A stretch of DNA of 64,000 nt from Lysinibacillus sphaericus (GCF_006864135.1 NZ_SADV01000012.1:1-64000); one strand, 5' to 3'. Shown: positions 8,330 through 16,275, numbered from the stretch's first letter. Notes: generated by a model not told the origin, from the letters alone. Numbers and translations: made by a program.

Positions 8330-8746
8330 GGTTGATTTCTGTTCCGACTGGGCGCTTTGTTGCTGCCGCTTCGCTTTCGCACAGTAAAAACATTTGTTGC
8401 TGCCGCTTCGCTTTCGCACAGTAAAAACATTTGTTGCTGCCGCTTCGCTTTCGCACAGAGCAAAGCTTCCTGGGGGCGTCCGATGAGCCGCTTTTGGTGT
8501 TGCTGTCGCTACGCTTTCGCACAGTCAAAACATTTGTAGCTGCCGCTTCGCTTTCGCTACAGAAAACATTTGGTGCTGCCGCTACGTTCACACTACGCTT
8601 TCGCACAGAAAACATCCGCTACGCTGCAGGGTCTCGGGCCAACACGATGTTGGTCACGAAGGCGTTATCACATGATGTGATGCTTTTAGCCTTCGTTCCT
8701 CTATCGCTAATCCCCAAGGAGTCGCCCAGTCTCCACTCCAATCAAC
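8330..8746. repeat. Dispersed repeat, family A, expanded by an internal tandem array
   Basis: The ends match the 7477 copy (GGTTGATTTCTGTTCCGAC; CCACTCCAATCAAC). The element is interrupted after GGGCGCTTT by the 37-bp array (family D) and later by more degenerate D units. The interior has two hairpin arms, GGCCAACACGATGTTGGTC and GAAGGCG...AGCCTTC. Open frames here on both strands (about 60-112 codons) come from the repeat and are not genes. Confidence 0.8.
8357..8607. repeat. Tandem array of 37-bp GC-rich units (family D)
   Basis: The units begin at 8357, 8394 and 8431 with an exact 37-base period: TTGTTGCTGCCGCTTCGCTT, then TCGCACAGTAAAAACAT. Degenerate units continue to about 8607 (GCTACGCTTTCGCACAG...AAACATTTG). 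The same unit occurs at 28190-28262, 31441-31545, 32283-32306 and 36766-36833, singly or in pairs. Units are adjacent with no unique spacers, so this is not a CRISPR array. Confidence 0.85.
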
Positions 8747-8942
8747 TTATATACACGGCATGTGTTTAAACAAATGTCATCCTAAATTAATAAGTTTATT
8801 CCTATTAGATTGTAGACAAACGCTACTCCTGATTGCATAAAGCTGTATAGTAATTTGATGATATGGGATTTTTGGTGTTTTAATCAAAATTATAATACTG
8901 TTTTGGCTATAGCTTATCTATTCATAATAAAGATGAGGAGCT

Positions 8943-9069
8943 GTTGATTTTTCACGGAGAGTGGCGACTCCTGCGGGATGAGCTTGCGCTGAAAGCCCCG
9001 CAGGAACGCAGTGACGAGGAGATTGAAGTCAAGCCCGCGGAAAGCGCCAACTCGGAGTGAAAATCAACC
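8943..9069. repeat. Dispersed repeat, family B
   Basis: A 127-bp element beginning GTTGATTTTTCACGGAGAG and ending ACTCGGAGTGAAAATCAACC. Its GC content is well above the surroundings (GGCGACTCCTGCGGGATGAG inside). Its terminal inverted repeats resemble those of family A, so A and B are probably relatives. I see one copy here. Similar 'GGCGACTCCTGCGGGA' elements are known to me from Bacillaceae intergenic DNA. Confidence 0.7.
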
Positions 9070-9111
9070 TTTGTTTATTGTTACGCATTATTTGTAGATA
9101 AGCTGAAAGTG

Positions 9112-9399
9112 TTATTCTTTTAACTTCTTGCTTTTATAGCTATTAATAGTTGTTTTTAATGCGGCAAAGTTTCCGATAGCTGCGTAACCATAAAAAAAGC
9201 CCATAAATATTCCTGCAATAAGATTATGTCTATGGCTAATGAAAATAGAAATAATCAAGCCGATAGCAAGGGCAATCGCGGGAACATATTTAGGCTGAAC
9301 ATGCATAAACACCTTAATGAGTTGTGTAATAAGTAACACAGCTGGAACGGCTATTATAGCGTCCCAAAAATTCGTATGGATCACTGGAAATAATTCCAT
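9112..9399 (-). CDS. Small holin-like integral membrane protein
   Basis: A 95-residue protein with three likely membrane helices (about residues 12-30, 38-54 and 60-80) and a basic tail (KSKKLKE). The layout resembles phage-type holins and other small Bacillus membrane proteins, but there is no endolysin or phage gene nearby, so a holin role is not supported. The ribosome site AGAGGTG stands before ATG 9399. It is followed downstream by the family B repeat rather than a clear terminator. Confidence 0.6.
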   Translation of the reverse strand: MELFPVIHTNFWDAIIAVPAVLLITQLIKVFMHVQPKYVPAIALAIGLIISIFISHRHNLIAGIFMGFFYGYAAIGNFAALKTTINSYKSKKLKE

Positions 9400-9509
9400 T
9401 TTCTACACCTCTTTTAGTAATAACGAAGCTATGACTTAAAATTAGATTTTCCTTTTTATTTATTTTTATGCCATAAAAGGTGTAGCGCTTATGAGTCATA
9501 CACTATTGC

Positions 9510-10205
9510 TTAATAATATGAGCCATAAGGATTCATATATGGATTCATATTTGGATAGTGATATGGCGGATATGGGTTCATAAATTGTGAAGGTCTGTAC
9601 TTATTTTTATGTTTATGATGGGGATCTTTTTGCTCCTTTTGATCTTTTTGCTTTTCAGAGGTTGATTTTACACGGTTACAGTCTTTAGGTGGACCGATAT
9701 ATGTTGATGGTACAATAGGCGCGATTGTTTTCTTCCACTGATTTTCATCTAAACAATAAGTGTGAGCCATAACATTGGAAGGTGTAAATTTCAAAATATC
9801 TGAACCTAAAATAACATCAGGAGTTGGAGCATCAAAAATAGTCAATAAATGCGTGTCATTCTCAGTAGCTATTTCATAATGCCACCATCCTTGTGGTACA
9901 TTGGCAACTTGGCCAGGCTCGATAGGATAGTTTTTAAACTCTTTTGTAAAAGGATTAAATATAGAAACAATGGCAGCACCAGAAATACAATAAATAAGTT
10001 CTGCTGCATTTTGATGATAGTGAGGCTCTATCACCTTATTTCTACTTAGAAAAATATCAAGCAAAGATATATTTTCTAACGTATTTAGTTGTTCTACACC
10101 TAGAATATTAATAAAATTTCGATCATCTTTTTTGAAAAGAGTATTGTCATTTACATCTGAAGTGAACTCGGTTGATGACGAAGTATAGTCAATATTCGAG
10201 CTAAT
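9510..10205 (-). CDS. Cupin-domain protein with apparent ATT start
   Basis: A single-domain cupin: HYHQNAAELIYCISG (metal-binding motif 1 with two His and Glu), then PGQVANVPQGWWHYE (motif 2). After the barrel comes a charged linker rich in K, Q, E and D and a PYPPYHYPNMNPYMNPYGSYY-like tail typical of spore-surface proteins. The frame is open with clear cupin N-terminal sequence (FINILGVEQLNTLENISLLD) for about 48 codons upstream of the first TTG (10064). No ATG, GTG or TTG exists up there. The ribosome site AGAAAGGA precedes two ATT codons at 10208 and 10205; I chose 10205 for spacing. Family, length and ribosome site all favour the long form. Activity unknown. Confidence 0.6.
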   Translation of the reverse strand: MSSNIDYTSSSTEFTSDVNDNTLFKKDDRNFINILGVEQLNTLENISLLDIFLSRNKVIEPHYHQNAAELIYCISGAAIVSIFNPFTKEFKNYPIEPGQVANVPQGWWHYEIATENDTHLLTIFDAPTPDVILGSDILKFTPSNVMAHTYCLDENQWKKTIAPIVPSTYIGPPKDCNRVKSTSEKQKDQKEQKDPHHKHKNKYRPSQFMNPYPPYHYPNMNPYMNPYGSYY

Positions 10206-10337
10206 AATTACATCCTTTCTAATTAATTTTCAATACATATCTTAAGCACAGAATATGTACAAAGCTATTTTAGTCTTACACAAACGCCCACTTTATTGCC
10301 CTCCTTAAAAATTAGCTGAAATTCCCTCTTCTGATTA

Positions 10338-10377
10338 GGAACATACGTGCGTATAATATGAATACGAACCTTTGTTC
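10338..10377 (+). promoter_or_regulatory. Twin LexA (DinR) boxes and -10 of SOS locus 1
   Basis: Box 1 is GGAACATACGTGC (10338-10350) and box 2 is CGAACCTTTGTTC (10365-10377), spaced 27 bases start to start. A TATAAT lies between them at 10352. B. subtilis LexA binds CGAAC-N4-GTTC. The same twin layout recurs at 16276 and 18729. Confidence 0.75.
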
Positions 10378-10442
10378 ATTTAAAGAACGGCTCTGTTGTG
10401 CTCACTGTATATAACAGAGTTAGTAAAAAAGGAGCAGCGAGG

Positions 10443-10664
10443 ATGAAAGAACAGTTAATAAAAGTAATGCAGCGTCAACAAGTAGTTAACATGATTTATG
10501 TAGCTAAGTCTGGTGTCATTACGAAAAGGCGTGTGAAAATCATAAAGATTGTTGGTGATTCTTTTACAGCATTTTGCTTTACGAGGCAGGCAAAACGTAC
10601 GTTTATTATTAACAATGTTCTAGCATTAATGCCCGTTACACATCGAAAGCGTGAGGTGATATGA
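10443..10664 (+). CDS. Small WYL-like protein of SOS locus 1
   Basis: A 73-residue protein, a paralogue of the one at 18868. The segment NMIYVAKSGVITKRRVKIIK, then VGDSFTAFCF and AKRTFIINNVLALMP, follows the WYL beta-barrel pattern (a basic strand, a short turn with GD, then KRTF and a closing hydrophobic strand). This is a family-level inference. The start is ATG 10443 with AAGGAG upstream; the first in-frame start at 10398 lacks a site. Its stop overlaps the ATG of the polymerase fragment (ATGA), so the two were translationally coupled. It is still intact although the downstream polymerase is not. Confidence 0.6.
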   Translation: MKEQLIKVMQRQQVVNMIYVAKSGVITKRRVKIIKIVGDSFTAFCFTRQAKRTFIINNVLALMPVTHRKREVI

Positions 10665-10845
10665 ATTACGACAATTTGCCGCACAAAGACATTTTTTGTA
10701 TTGACATGAAATGCTTTTACGCAAGCTGTATGGCAATGCTAGAAGGTTTAGATGTCTTGAAAGATCCCATTGCAGCTATTGGTAACTTTGAACAGCCCGG
10801 TAGAATCGTGCTCGCAGCCTCGCCGATGATGAAGGGGATTTTTAA
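10661..10845 (+). pseudogene. Y-family DNA polymerase (UvrX/UmuC type), N-terminal fragment
   Basis: The first 61 residues match the intact polymerase at 19094: CIDMKCFYASCMAMLEGLDV with catalytic Asp, then NFEQPGRIVLAASPMMK. Homology stops near 10845 and the frame runs straight into metallophore-dehydrogenase sequence. The palm acidic pair (SVDE), thumb and little-finger domains are absent, so it cannot polymerise. The joint shows a deletion or insertion that fused two unrelated genes. Confidence 0.85.
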
Positions 10846-10861
10846 ATCAAAAAATAGACAT

Positions 10862-12157
10862 TTTAATAAGGTTTTACTGTTAGGAACAGGGCCCACGGTA
10901 ATTCAATTAGCTGTGAATTTCAAGAATTATTATAATGGTAAAGTAGCTATTGTTTGCTGGTCGAGAATCTTTACGTTCCAAAATTTTTTTTGACACTATC
11001 GTTCAGCATCAACTTGCACTTAAGGTATATATACAAAATATACAACATCAGTCTGTTGCAGGAACATGTACTATTGATGCATTTTTTAAAGGTTATCATA
11101 CAATATATGGAAAATTGGATACCGTTGTACTTAGTGTTACTACAGATTCTTATTTATCAGTATTAGCACAAATCGATACCAAAGTGTTGGAGGAGGCTAG
11201 CTGCTTTATATTAATTTCGCCTACATTTGGCTCTAGTCATTTAATAACTAATTTCCTAAAGAATGTATCTCCCCAGGCTGAGGTAATTAGTTTTTCAACA
11301 TATTATGGAGATACTAGATGGTTAAGCGAAATTCCATCAAATGAAGTATTGACGACAGGAGTAAAGAAAACAGTTTATATTGGTTCAACTTACTCAAAAT
11401 CGGATAGATTAGATATATTATCTGAATTGTTTGATTATTTAGGGGTTCATCTGAAAAAAGTAGCATCTCCTCTTGAGGCAGAAACAAGAAATATTTCTTT
11501 ATACGTGCACCCGCCCTTATTTATGAATGATTTTTCATTAAAAGCAATATTTGACGAAAAGAAAATAACAAAGTATGTGTATAAGCTTTATCCTGAAGGT
11601 CCTATTACTTATACTATGATTCGTCATTTATTAAATTATTGGAAAGAAATGATGGCGATTGTAAAACACTTCAATATTCAACCTCTAAATCTCTATTGAA
11701 ATTTATGGTAGATGATAATTATCCATTACAGCCAGAAAGTATAGCCAGACAAGAAATAGAGGATTTTAACAAACTTGAGTCCATACTTCAAGAGTATCTG
11801 CTCTATATTCGCTATGCATCCTTATTAATTGACCCATTTTCTATACCAAATCAAGAAGGACGGTACTTTGATTTTTCTGCAGTTCCTCTTAGAAGGATTT
11901 TTAAAAATCATGATGGGGAATGGGATATTCCTAGAATGCCAAAAGAGGATTACTATCGTGTGAAAATCATTCAAGGGATTGCTAATGCCCTGAAATTGAA
12001 AAGTCCAACACTGGATCATTTTGTACAAACCTATGAAGAAAAGTTACAGCAAGTAGAAGCTTTATCTGAGAACAAAGTATATTCAGAAGCCTTTCGAGTA
12101 AAATCCTTTTCACAAGAAATAGAGATGATATGTAAGGAATTAATAGGTGTTATATAA
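10862..12157 (+). pseudogene. cntM: Opine metallophore dehydrogenase (staphylopine dehydrogenase family), two frameshifts
   Basis: Three frames together give a nearly complete CntM-like enzyme: KVLLLGTGPTVIQLAV (NAD(P)H site), FILISPTFGSSHLI, VISFSTYYGDTRW, LTTGVKKTVYIGSTYS, NISLYVHPPLFMNDFSLKAI, KLYPEGPITYTMI and LLIDPFSIPNQEGRYFDFSA. Such enzymes reduce the imine between an amino-acid-derived diamine or triamine and a 2-oxo acid, making opine metallophores. Frame 1 ends near 10955 (GTTTGCTGGTCGAGAA), frame 2 runs to about 11690, where an extra CT (CTAAATCTCTATTG) shifts to frame 3, ending at 12157. The original start codon was lost in the fusion to the polymerase fragment. No cntK or cntL partner is seen. 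Confidence 0.88.
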
Positions 12158-12249
12158 GGACTCACGATTTTGACTAAATCGAGATTCAATGTGATGAAGA
12201 AATTAAACACTGGAAATTGTATGTGGAAATTTACAAGGCTCTTACAATA

Positions 12250-12373
12250 TCGGCTCAATCATCATTCAGTGAACCTGAATTTGATAATCATGCATATAGC
12301 ATTTGTAATTTGTGTATTTGCATTTGTTGCAAACCTTGCTAGACTATAGTTAATAATGAGAATCATTATTAAC
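12250..12373. repeat. 124-bp direct repeat, copy 1 (carries a Fur box)
   Basis: Aligns without gaps to 13351-13474, with about 16 mismatches by eye. Both copies end in a Fur box and carry TTTGTGTATTTGCATTTGTT. The pair brackets the AraC gene, so a promoter segment has been duplicated. Confidence 0.8.
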
Positions 12374-12380
12374 TATAGTC
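12342..12380 (+). promoter_or_regulatory. Fur box in a 39-bp perfect palindrome
   Basis: Arms 12342-12359 and 12363-12380 are exact inverted repeats around a GAA centre. The core AATAATGAgaaTCATTATT matches the 7-1-7 Fur motif (TGATAATNATTATCA) of Bacillus. It should repress the AraC gene when iron is plentiful. The long extra arms could also form a hairpin in RNA. Confidence 0.82.
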
Positions 12381-12419
12381 TTCATGTACAATGTTTGGAT
12401 AGGGAGCAGGTGTACTATC

Positions 12420-13250
12420 ATGATAGATTTGGATAAATTAGCCGAAATATTTGCTAGAGGTTTCTATGATATAGAAGGTGTTCACCGTTTAGTCATCCAG
12501 CCGAAAAGTATACTAAGTGAATTTAAGGCTGTCCGGCATGGATTTCTTTTTGTAATTCGTGGAGAGGCTAGAATGAGTGTGAATGGAACTGTCTATGAAT
12601 TACATCCAGGCGCAGTAATTCATGTGGCTCCAGGTATGCAACTGGACGCGCAAGTTTTAAGTCAATCAGAGTACGAGTACTATTTACTGTTTTATAGATT
12701 TGACAAGTTAGACGAAGTATATGGAGGTCATGAATGCGACGCTCATTTCAAACTGGAAGCGGGAGCAAATCCGAGAGTGCTAGAATTACTTATCATGCTT
12801 CATCAGAATGCCAATACACTTAGAGGTATTGGAAAGCTTCGTGTTAAGGAGTTATTTTTAAGTGTCATGCATCAAGTTTTGATGGGGTGTAAGCATCGAG
12901 AGAGTGGCAGTTCACCAAGTGAAAGGGTGATAGAGGAGGCTATTGCATACATACACCGGTATTATATGAATCCGTTGACACTCGACGAATTGGCGGAGCT
13001 GCATGCAATGAGTCCCAAGCGTTTTTCCTACTTCTTTCATAAACATACTGGATTTCGTCCAATCGACTATCTTATTAATTATCGTATGGAAAGAGCGAGT
13101 GACTTACTTAAAGTAAGCAATTTTCCCATTCACGATATTGCTATTAGTGTTGGTTATACCAATCCGCTATATTTCAGTAGAGTGTTTAAAAAGAAATTTG
13201 GTGTGTCTCCCTCCGCGTACATACATAATTTAGATAATCATATAAATTGA
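12420..13250 (+). CDS. AraC-family regulator, Btr/YbbB-like (iron siderophore control)
   Basis: A 276-residue regulator. The N-terminal half is a cupin-like sensing domain (residues about 20-95, with VIRGEARMSVNG and LHPGAVIHVAPG). The C-terminal 100 residues hold two helix-turn-helix motifs (LTLDELAELHAMSPKRFSYF; IHDIAISVGYTNPLYFSRVF then KKKFGVSPSAY). Btr of B. subtilis senses bacillibactin and activates feuABC; the neighbouring FeuA-like gene supports a similar job. I chose ATG 12420 with GGGAGCAGGTG upstream rather than the ATG at 12384, which lacks a site. The gene is preceded by a Fur palindrome and followed by a duplicate of the same promoter. Confidence 0.78.
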   Translation: MIDLDKLAEIFARGFYDIEGVHRLVIQPKSILSEFKAVRHGFLFVIRGEARMSVNGTVYELHPGAVIHVAPGMQLDAQVLSQSEYEYYLLFYRFDKLDEVYGGHECDAHFKLEAGANPRVLELLIMLHQNANTLRGIGKLRVKELFLSVMHQVLMGCKHRESGSSPSERVIEEAIAYIHRYYMNPLTLDELAELHAMSPKRFSYFFHKHTGFRPIDYLINYRMERASDLLKVSNFPIHDIAISVGYTNPLYFSRVFKKKFGVSPSAYIHNLDNHIN

Positions 13251-13350
13251 GTTACTGATTGATATATTACGCCTGCAACTGGTGATGAACCGGGAGTGCA
13301 GGCTTTTTCCTTTTTGTCTCATTTTTTCCTTCCAGCCCTATCTTACACAG

Positions 13351-13474
13351 TCGGCTAAATCATCATTCAGCAAACCTAAATTAGATAATAATGCATATAG
13401 TATTTGTGATTTGTGTATTTGCATTTGTTGCATACCTTGCTACACTTTAAACGATAATGAGAATCATTATTAAT
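13351..13474. repeat. 124-bp direct repeat, copy 2 (carries a Fur box)
   Basis: See copy 1 at 12250. The offset is exactly 1101 bases with no gaps. Short open frames across it are not conserved between copies, which argues it is regulatory, not coding. Confidence 0.8.
13453..13471 (+). promoter_or_regulatory. Fur box upstream of the monooxygenase-feuA unit
   Basis: GATAATGAgaaTCATTATT is a near-perfect 19-bp Fur box about 85 bases before the monooxygenase start. It predicts iron repression of the monooxygenase and the downstream binding protein. Confidence 0.85.
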
Positions 13475-13557
13475 TAATAGCCTTCTAGAGGTAACATCTG
13501 ATCAGAGTATTTCATGGGCGCAAAACTATTTTTTCTATATAGGAAGGATTGGTAATA

Positions 13558-14919
13558 TTGACTGTAAATAGACAATTATGTATTGGATTAGTCTTATCTG
13601 CTTGGTTGAAAGGAGGCGACTGGCGGCACCCAGACAGCGGTGTGGAAAAAATGGGTTCAATTGACCCTTACATTGATTTGGCAAAGATGGCGGAGCGGTC
13701 AAAGCTCGATTTTCTTTTCAGGGCGGATTATCTTTTTGTTAGTCCACAGATGCTTGGCGATTCCGCTAATTTCGGTAGTCCTGACCCTACTATGATATTT
13801 GCAGCGATTGCTCGTGAAACCGAGCGGGTCGGGTTAGTTACGACTATTTCTACGACTTTTAATCCACCTTATGTTGTTGCTAGACAGCTTCAGTCTTTGC
13901 ATTGGCTAAGCAATGGACGTGCTGGCTGGAATATTGTCACTTCTATTGAAGGAGCTGAAAATTTCGGTGAGTCACCTATGCCTTCATCACAAGAAAGATA
14001 TGCAAAAGCAATTGAATTTACGGAGGTCGTACGCAAACTCTGGGGAAGTTTTCCGAATGAAGCCATCGTTATTGATCGTGAGTCAGGTATGTTTTCTGAT
14101 TTGAATAAGATTTCTCCAATTAATCATTCAGGTGAGTTTTTTAGTGTTAAGGGACCACTTACTTTGCCTGCCCATAAATCGGGACCGATTCCTTTATTTC
14201 AAGCAGGTGCGTCGGATACAGGACGAAATTTTGCCTCTTCAATAGCAGATGCTATTTTTGCAGCGATGCCAGACCTTGAATCGGGAGTGGAATTGCGAAA
14301 TGATCTGAGAAGAAGAGCTATCGAGCATGGGCGCGATCCGGACGCCATAAAAGTTTTGCCAGGTTTATATTTTTTCTTGGCTGAAACTCGTGAGGAAGCC
14401 CATGAATTACATAAGGCCGCACACGCACATTTGACTATTGAGCGCAGACACGCATCGCTTAAATCAGTACTGGGTCTTGATTTGAGTAGCTTTGCTTTGG
14501 ATCGTCGAGTAACTTCGGATATGCTACCTGATCCGAATCAGCCAGTCCGCAGCCGAACACATGCTGAGCTGTTGCGCCGGTATATTACAAATCATCAGCC
14601 TACAGTGGAAGAGGTATTAGCAAGGCCAGAGGTTGTCGGGTCTGCTCACTGGGTTTCAGTTGGAACGGTTGAAGACGTATTGAACGATATAATTGAGCGA
14701 TTTGAGGCTGGAGCTATCGACGGATTTATAGCTATTCCAGGCGGTTCAGAAAAATCTTTGAAAATATTTTTTGAAAAGCTGATGCCGCAATTGGTTGAAA
14801 GAGGTTTGTTCAGAAGTGAATATACGGGTGTCACCTTGCGTGAGCATTTAGGGATTAATAATACTGATCATTATGATAGGGATACTGTGTTGAAAGGGGT
14901 TCCGGTGAAGAATGAATAA
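13558..14919 (+). CDS. Flavin-dependent monooxygenase, NtaA/SnaA/DszA type
   Basis: A 453-residue luciferase-like (LLM) flavin monooxygenase. The TIM-barrel features of the NtaA/SnaA/DszA subfamily are clear: SAWLKGGDWRHPDSGVEKMG at the start, LDFLFRADYLF, STTFNPPYVVARQLQSLHWL, RAGWNIVTSIEGAENFGESP and FFSVKGPLTLPAHKSGPIPL followed by FQAGASDTGR. Members oxidise substrates such as nitrilotriacetate, EDTA or sulfur compounds with reduced FMN supplied by a separate reductase. The start is TTG 13558, nine bases after AGGAAGGA; the TTG at 13549 touches that site. The stop overlaps the FeuA start by 8 bases, so the two genes are co-translated. The Fur box suggests a role in metal-chelate use; the substrate is unknown. 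Confidence 0.8.
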   Translation: MTVNRQLCIGLVLSAWLKGGDWRHPDSGVEKMGSIDPYIDLAKMAERSKLDFLFRADYLFVSPQMLGDSANFGSPDPTMIFAAIARETERVGLVTTISTTFNPPYVVARQLQSLHWLSNGRAGWNIVTSIEGAENFGESPMPSSQERYAKAIEFTEVVRKLWGSFPNEAIVIDRESGMFSDLNKISPINHSGEFFSVKGPLTLPAHKSGPIPLFQAGASDTGRNFASSIADAIFAAMPDLESGVELRNDLRRRAIEHGRDPDAIKVLPGLYFFLAETREEAHELHKAAHAHLTIERRHASLKSVLGLDLSSFALDRRVTSDMLPDPNQPVRSRTHAELLRRYITNHQPTVEEVLARPEVVGSAHWVSVGTVEDVLNDIIERFEAGAIDGFIAIPGGSEKSLKIFFEKLMPQLVERGLFRSEYTGVTLREHLGINNTDHYDRDTVLKGVPVKNE

Positions 14920-15907
14920 AAAATTTATACTAGTTGGCTTGATAGCATCATTCATGATTGTTTTGGCTGCATGTGGAGGAGGAGATAAACAGAGCAAATC
15001 AAGCTCAACCTCCGGCAGCAACGGAGATACAACGCAATCTCAAGTGGACAATATAGAAACAAGCGAAACAAGAACGATTGAGTATCTCGGTGAACAGTAT
15101 ACCGTTCCACTAAAAGCAGAAAAAATTGTGATTACTGGGGCTATGGAAGCGATGGAAGATGCGGTAATGCTTGACGTTCATCCAGTAGGGGCAATATCGG
15201 TGGGCGGAAAGTTTCCAGAAATGTTTGCTTCGGTAACGGACAAGGCGGAATCAATTGGTGAAAAAAGACAACCTAATCTTGAGAAGATATTGCAATTAGA
15301 GCCAGACGTTATTTTAGGTTCAACCAAGTTCCCAAAAGAAGTAGTGGTGAAATTGCAAAAAATTGCTCCCACTATTTTGGTGTCGCACGTTTCTACAAAC
15401 TGGGAAGACAATTTGAAATTAATGGCCGAATTAACTGGAAAGCAAGGTGAGGCAGAAAAAATTCTATCCCAATATAAAACAGATTCACAAGCAGTAAAAG
15501 CATCGTTAAAAGAAAAGCTTCAAGGTAAAAAAGTAGCTGCTGTTCGTATTCGCGGAGGGCAAACTTACATTTTTGCGAAAAATGTAGACTTTAACCCTTT
15601 TTTATACAATGACATTGGTTTAGAAATGCCAGATCAGATAGGCATGGCTAAATTGCAAGATGCAATCTCTACCGAACAATTGGCAGAAATGAACCCAGAC
15701 TATTTGTTTGTGCAATTCTCTACGAATGATAACAAAGATGCGGAAAATGCATTCGAAGACTTGAAGAAGAATCCAATTATCCAAAATATTAATGCCTTTA
15801 AACACGATCACGTATATCTCAATGTGGTTGATCCGCTTATGGAAGGAGGTCCTGTTTATAGTCGAATCAAGTTTTTAGAAAGTGTGCAAAAGCATCTGAA
15901 CAAGTAA
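14912..15907 (+). CDS. Siderophore-binding lipoprotein, FeuA-like
   Basis: A 331-residue lipoprotein with signal peptide MNKKFILVGLIASFMIV ending in the lipobox LAAC (Cys 21), then a serine-rich linker and a type III periplasmic-binding fold. The segments ITGAMEAMEDAVMLDVHPVG, GEKRQPNLEKILQLEPDVIL, GSTKFPKE, LTGKQGEAEKIL and MNPDYLFVQFS parallel FeuA, the bacillibactin/enterobactin receptor of B. subtilis, closely. It should deliver ferric catecholate siderophore to a FeuBC permease. It overlaps the monooxygenase gene, and the permease gene that ought to follow is a relic, so here it must rely on a permease elsewhere. Iron-repressed by the upstream Fur box. Confidence 0.85.
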   Translation: MNKKFILVGLIASFMIVLAACGGGDKQSKSSSTSGSNGDTTQSQVDNIETSETRTIEYLGEQYTVPLKAEKIVITGAMEAMEDAVMLDVHPVGAISVGGKFPEMFASVTDKAESIGEKRQPNLEKILQLEPDVILGSTKFPKEVVVKLQKIAPTILVSHVSTNWEDNLKLMAELTGKQGEAEKILSQYKTDSQAVKASLKEKLQGKKVAAVRIRGGQTYIFAKNVDFNPFLYNDIGLEMPDQIGMAKLQDAISTEQLAEMNPDYLFVQFSTNDNKDAENAFEDLKKNPIIQNINAFKHDHVYLNVVDPLMEGGPVYSRIKFLESVQKHLNK

Positions 15908-15911
15908 TGGA

Positions 15912-16137
15912 ATGGATCAAGGAGGAATGAAATCGTTATTAAGCCATAAGTTTGTTCTAATTGTCGTATTATGCATTCTGTTCAGTGTGACAATAATCGT
16001 ATCTCTTTTTATATCTCTTTTCTATGATTCAAAATCAATGAGTTATGAAATGATATGACAGGCGTTTTTTCATTTTGATTCAGAGAATATGGATCATTTA
16101 AACATTCAAACTTCGCGCCTTCTTAAGTCCCGAAAAA
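15912..16137 (+). pseudogene. FeuB-like permease, N-terminal remnant
   Basis: The frame from ATG 15912 or 15927 gives KFVLIVVLCILFSVTIIVSL (first membrane helix), then YDSKSMSYEMI, a TGA stop, and in the same frame QAFFHFDSENMDHLNIQTSR. That matches the start of FeuB-type permeases (…FHFDPGNTDHQ…SR). Nothing of the other helices remains. It has a GGAGGA site and directly follows the FeuA gene, as feuB does in B. subtilis. Confidence 0.75.
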
Positions 16138-16275
16138 TTTACAATACCGTTTGTATTAACAATTAGAGCTGTAGGAATCCATTGGGAAACTCCTGAGATA
16201 TTGGGGAATTACAGGACTATAAATTAGTTTTAGATTAATAAAAAAGACTGATCTAAAAATTACCACTTCTAAAAT

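Noticed and set aside
8357-8460. Possible CRISPR array
   Set aside because: Units are directly adjacent with a strict 37-base period and no unique spacers; no cas gene in the window.
8319-8769. Open frames of 60-112 codons on both strands, rich in Arg, Phe and Ser
   Set aside because: They are created by the 37-bp units and family A repeat; the translated repeats (e.g. LRFRTVKT) have no ribosome site and mirror each other on both strands.
9112-9399. Phage holin with a prophage around it
   Set aside because: No endolysin, portal, terminase or integrase sequence nearby; only the small membrane protein itself.
12250-12345. Short coding frame shared by the two 124-bp repeats
   Set aside because: The translated frames end at different stops and the bases differ without codon bias; the conserved part is the promoter and Fur box.
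13282-13473. 63-codon frame downstream of the AraC gene
   Set aside because: Covers the direct repeat and Fur box; no ribosome site.
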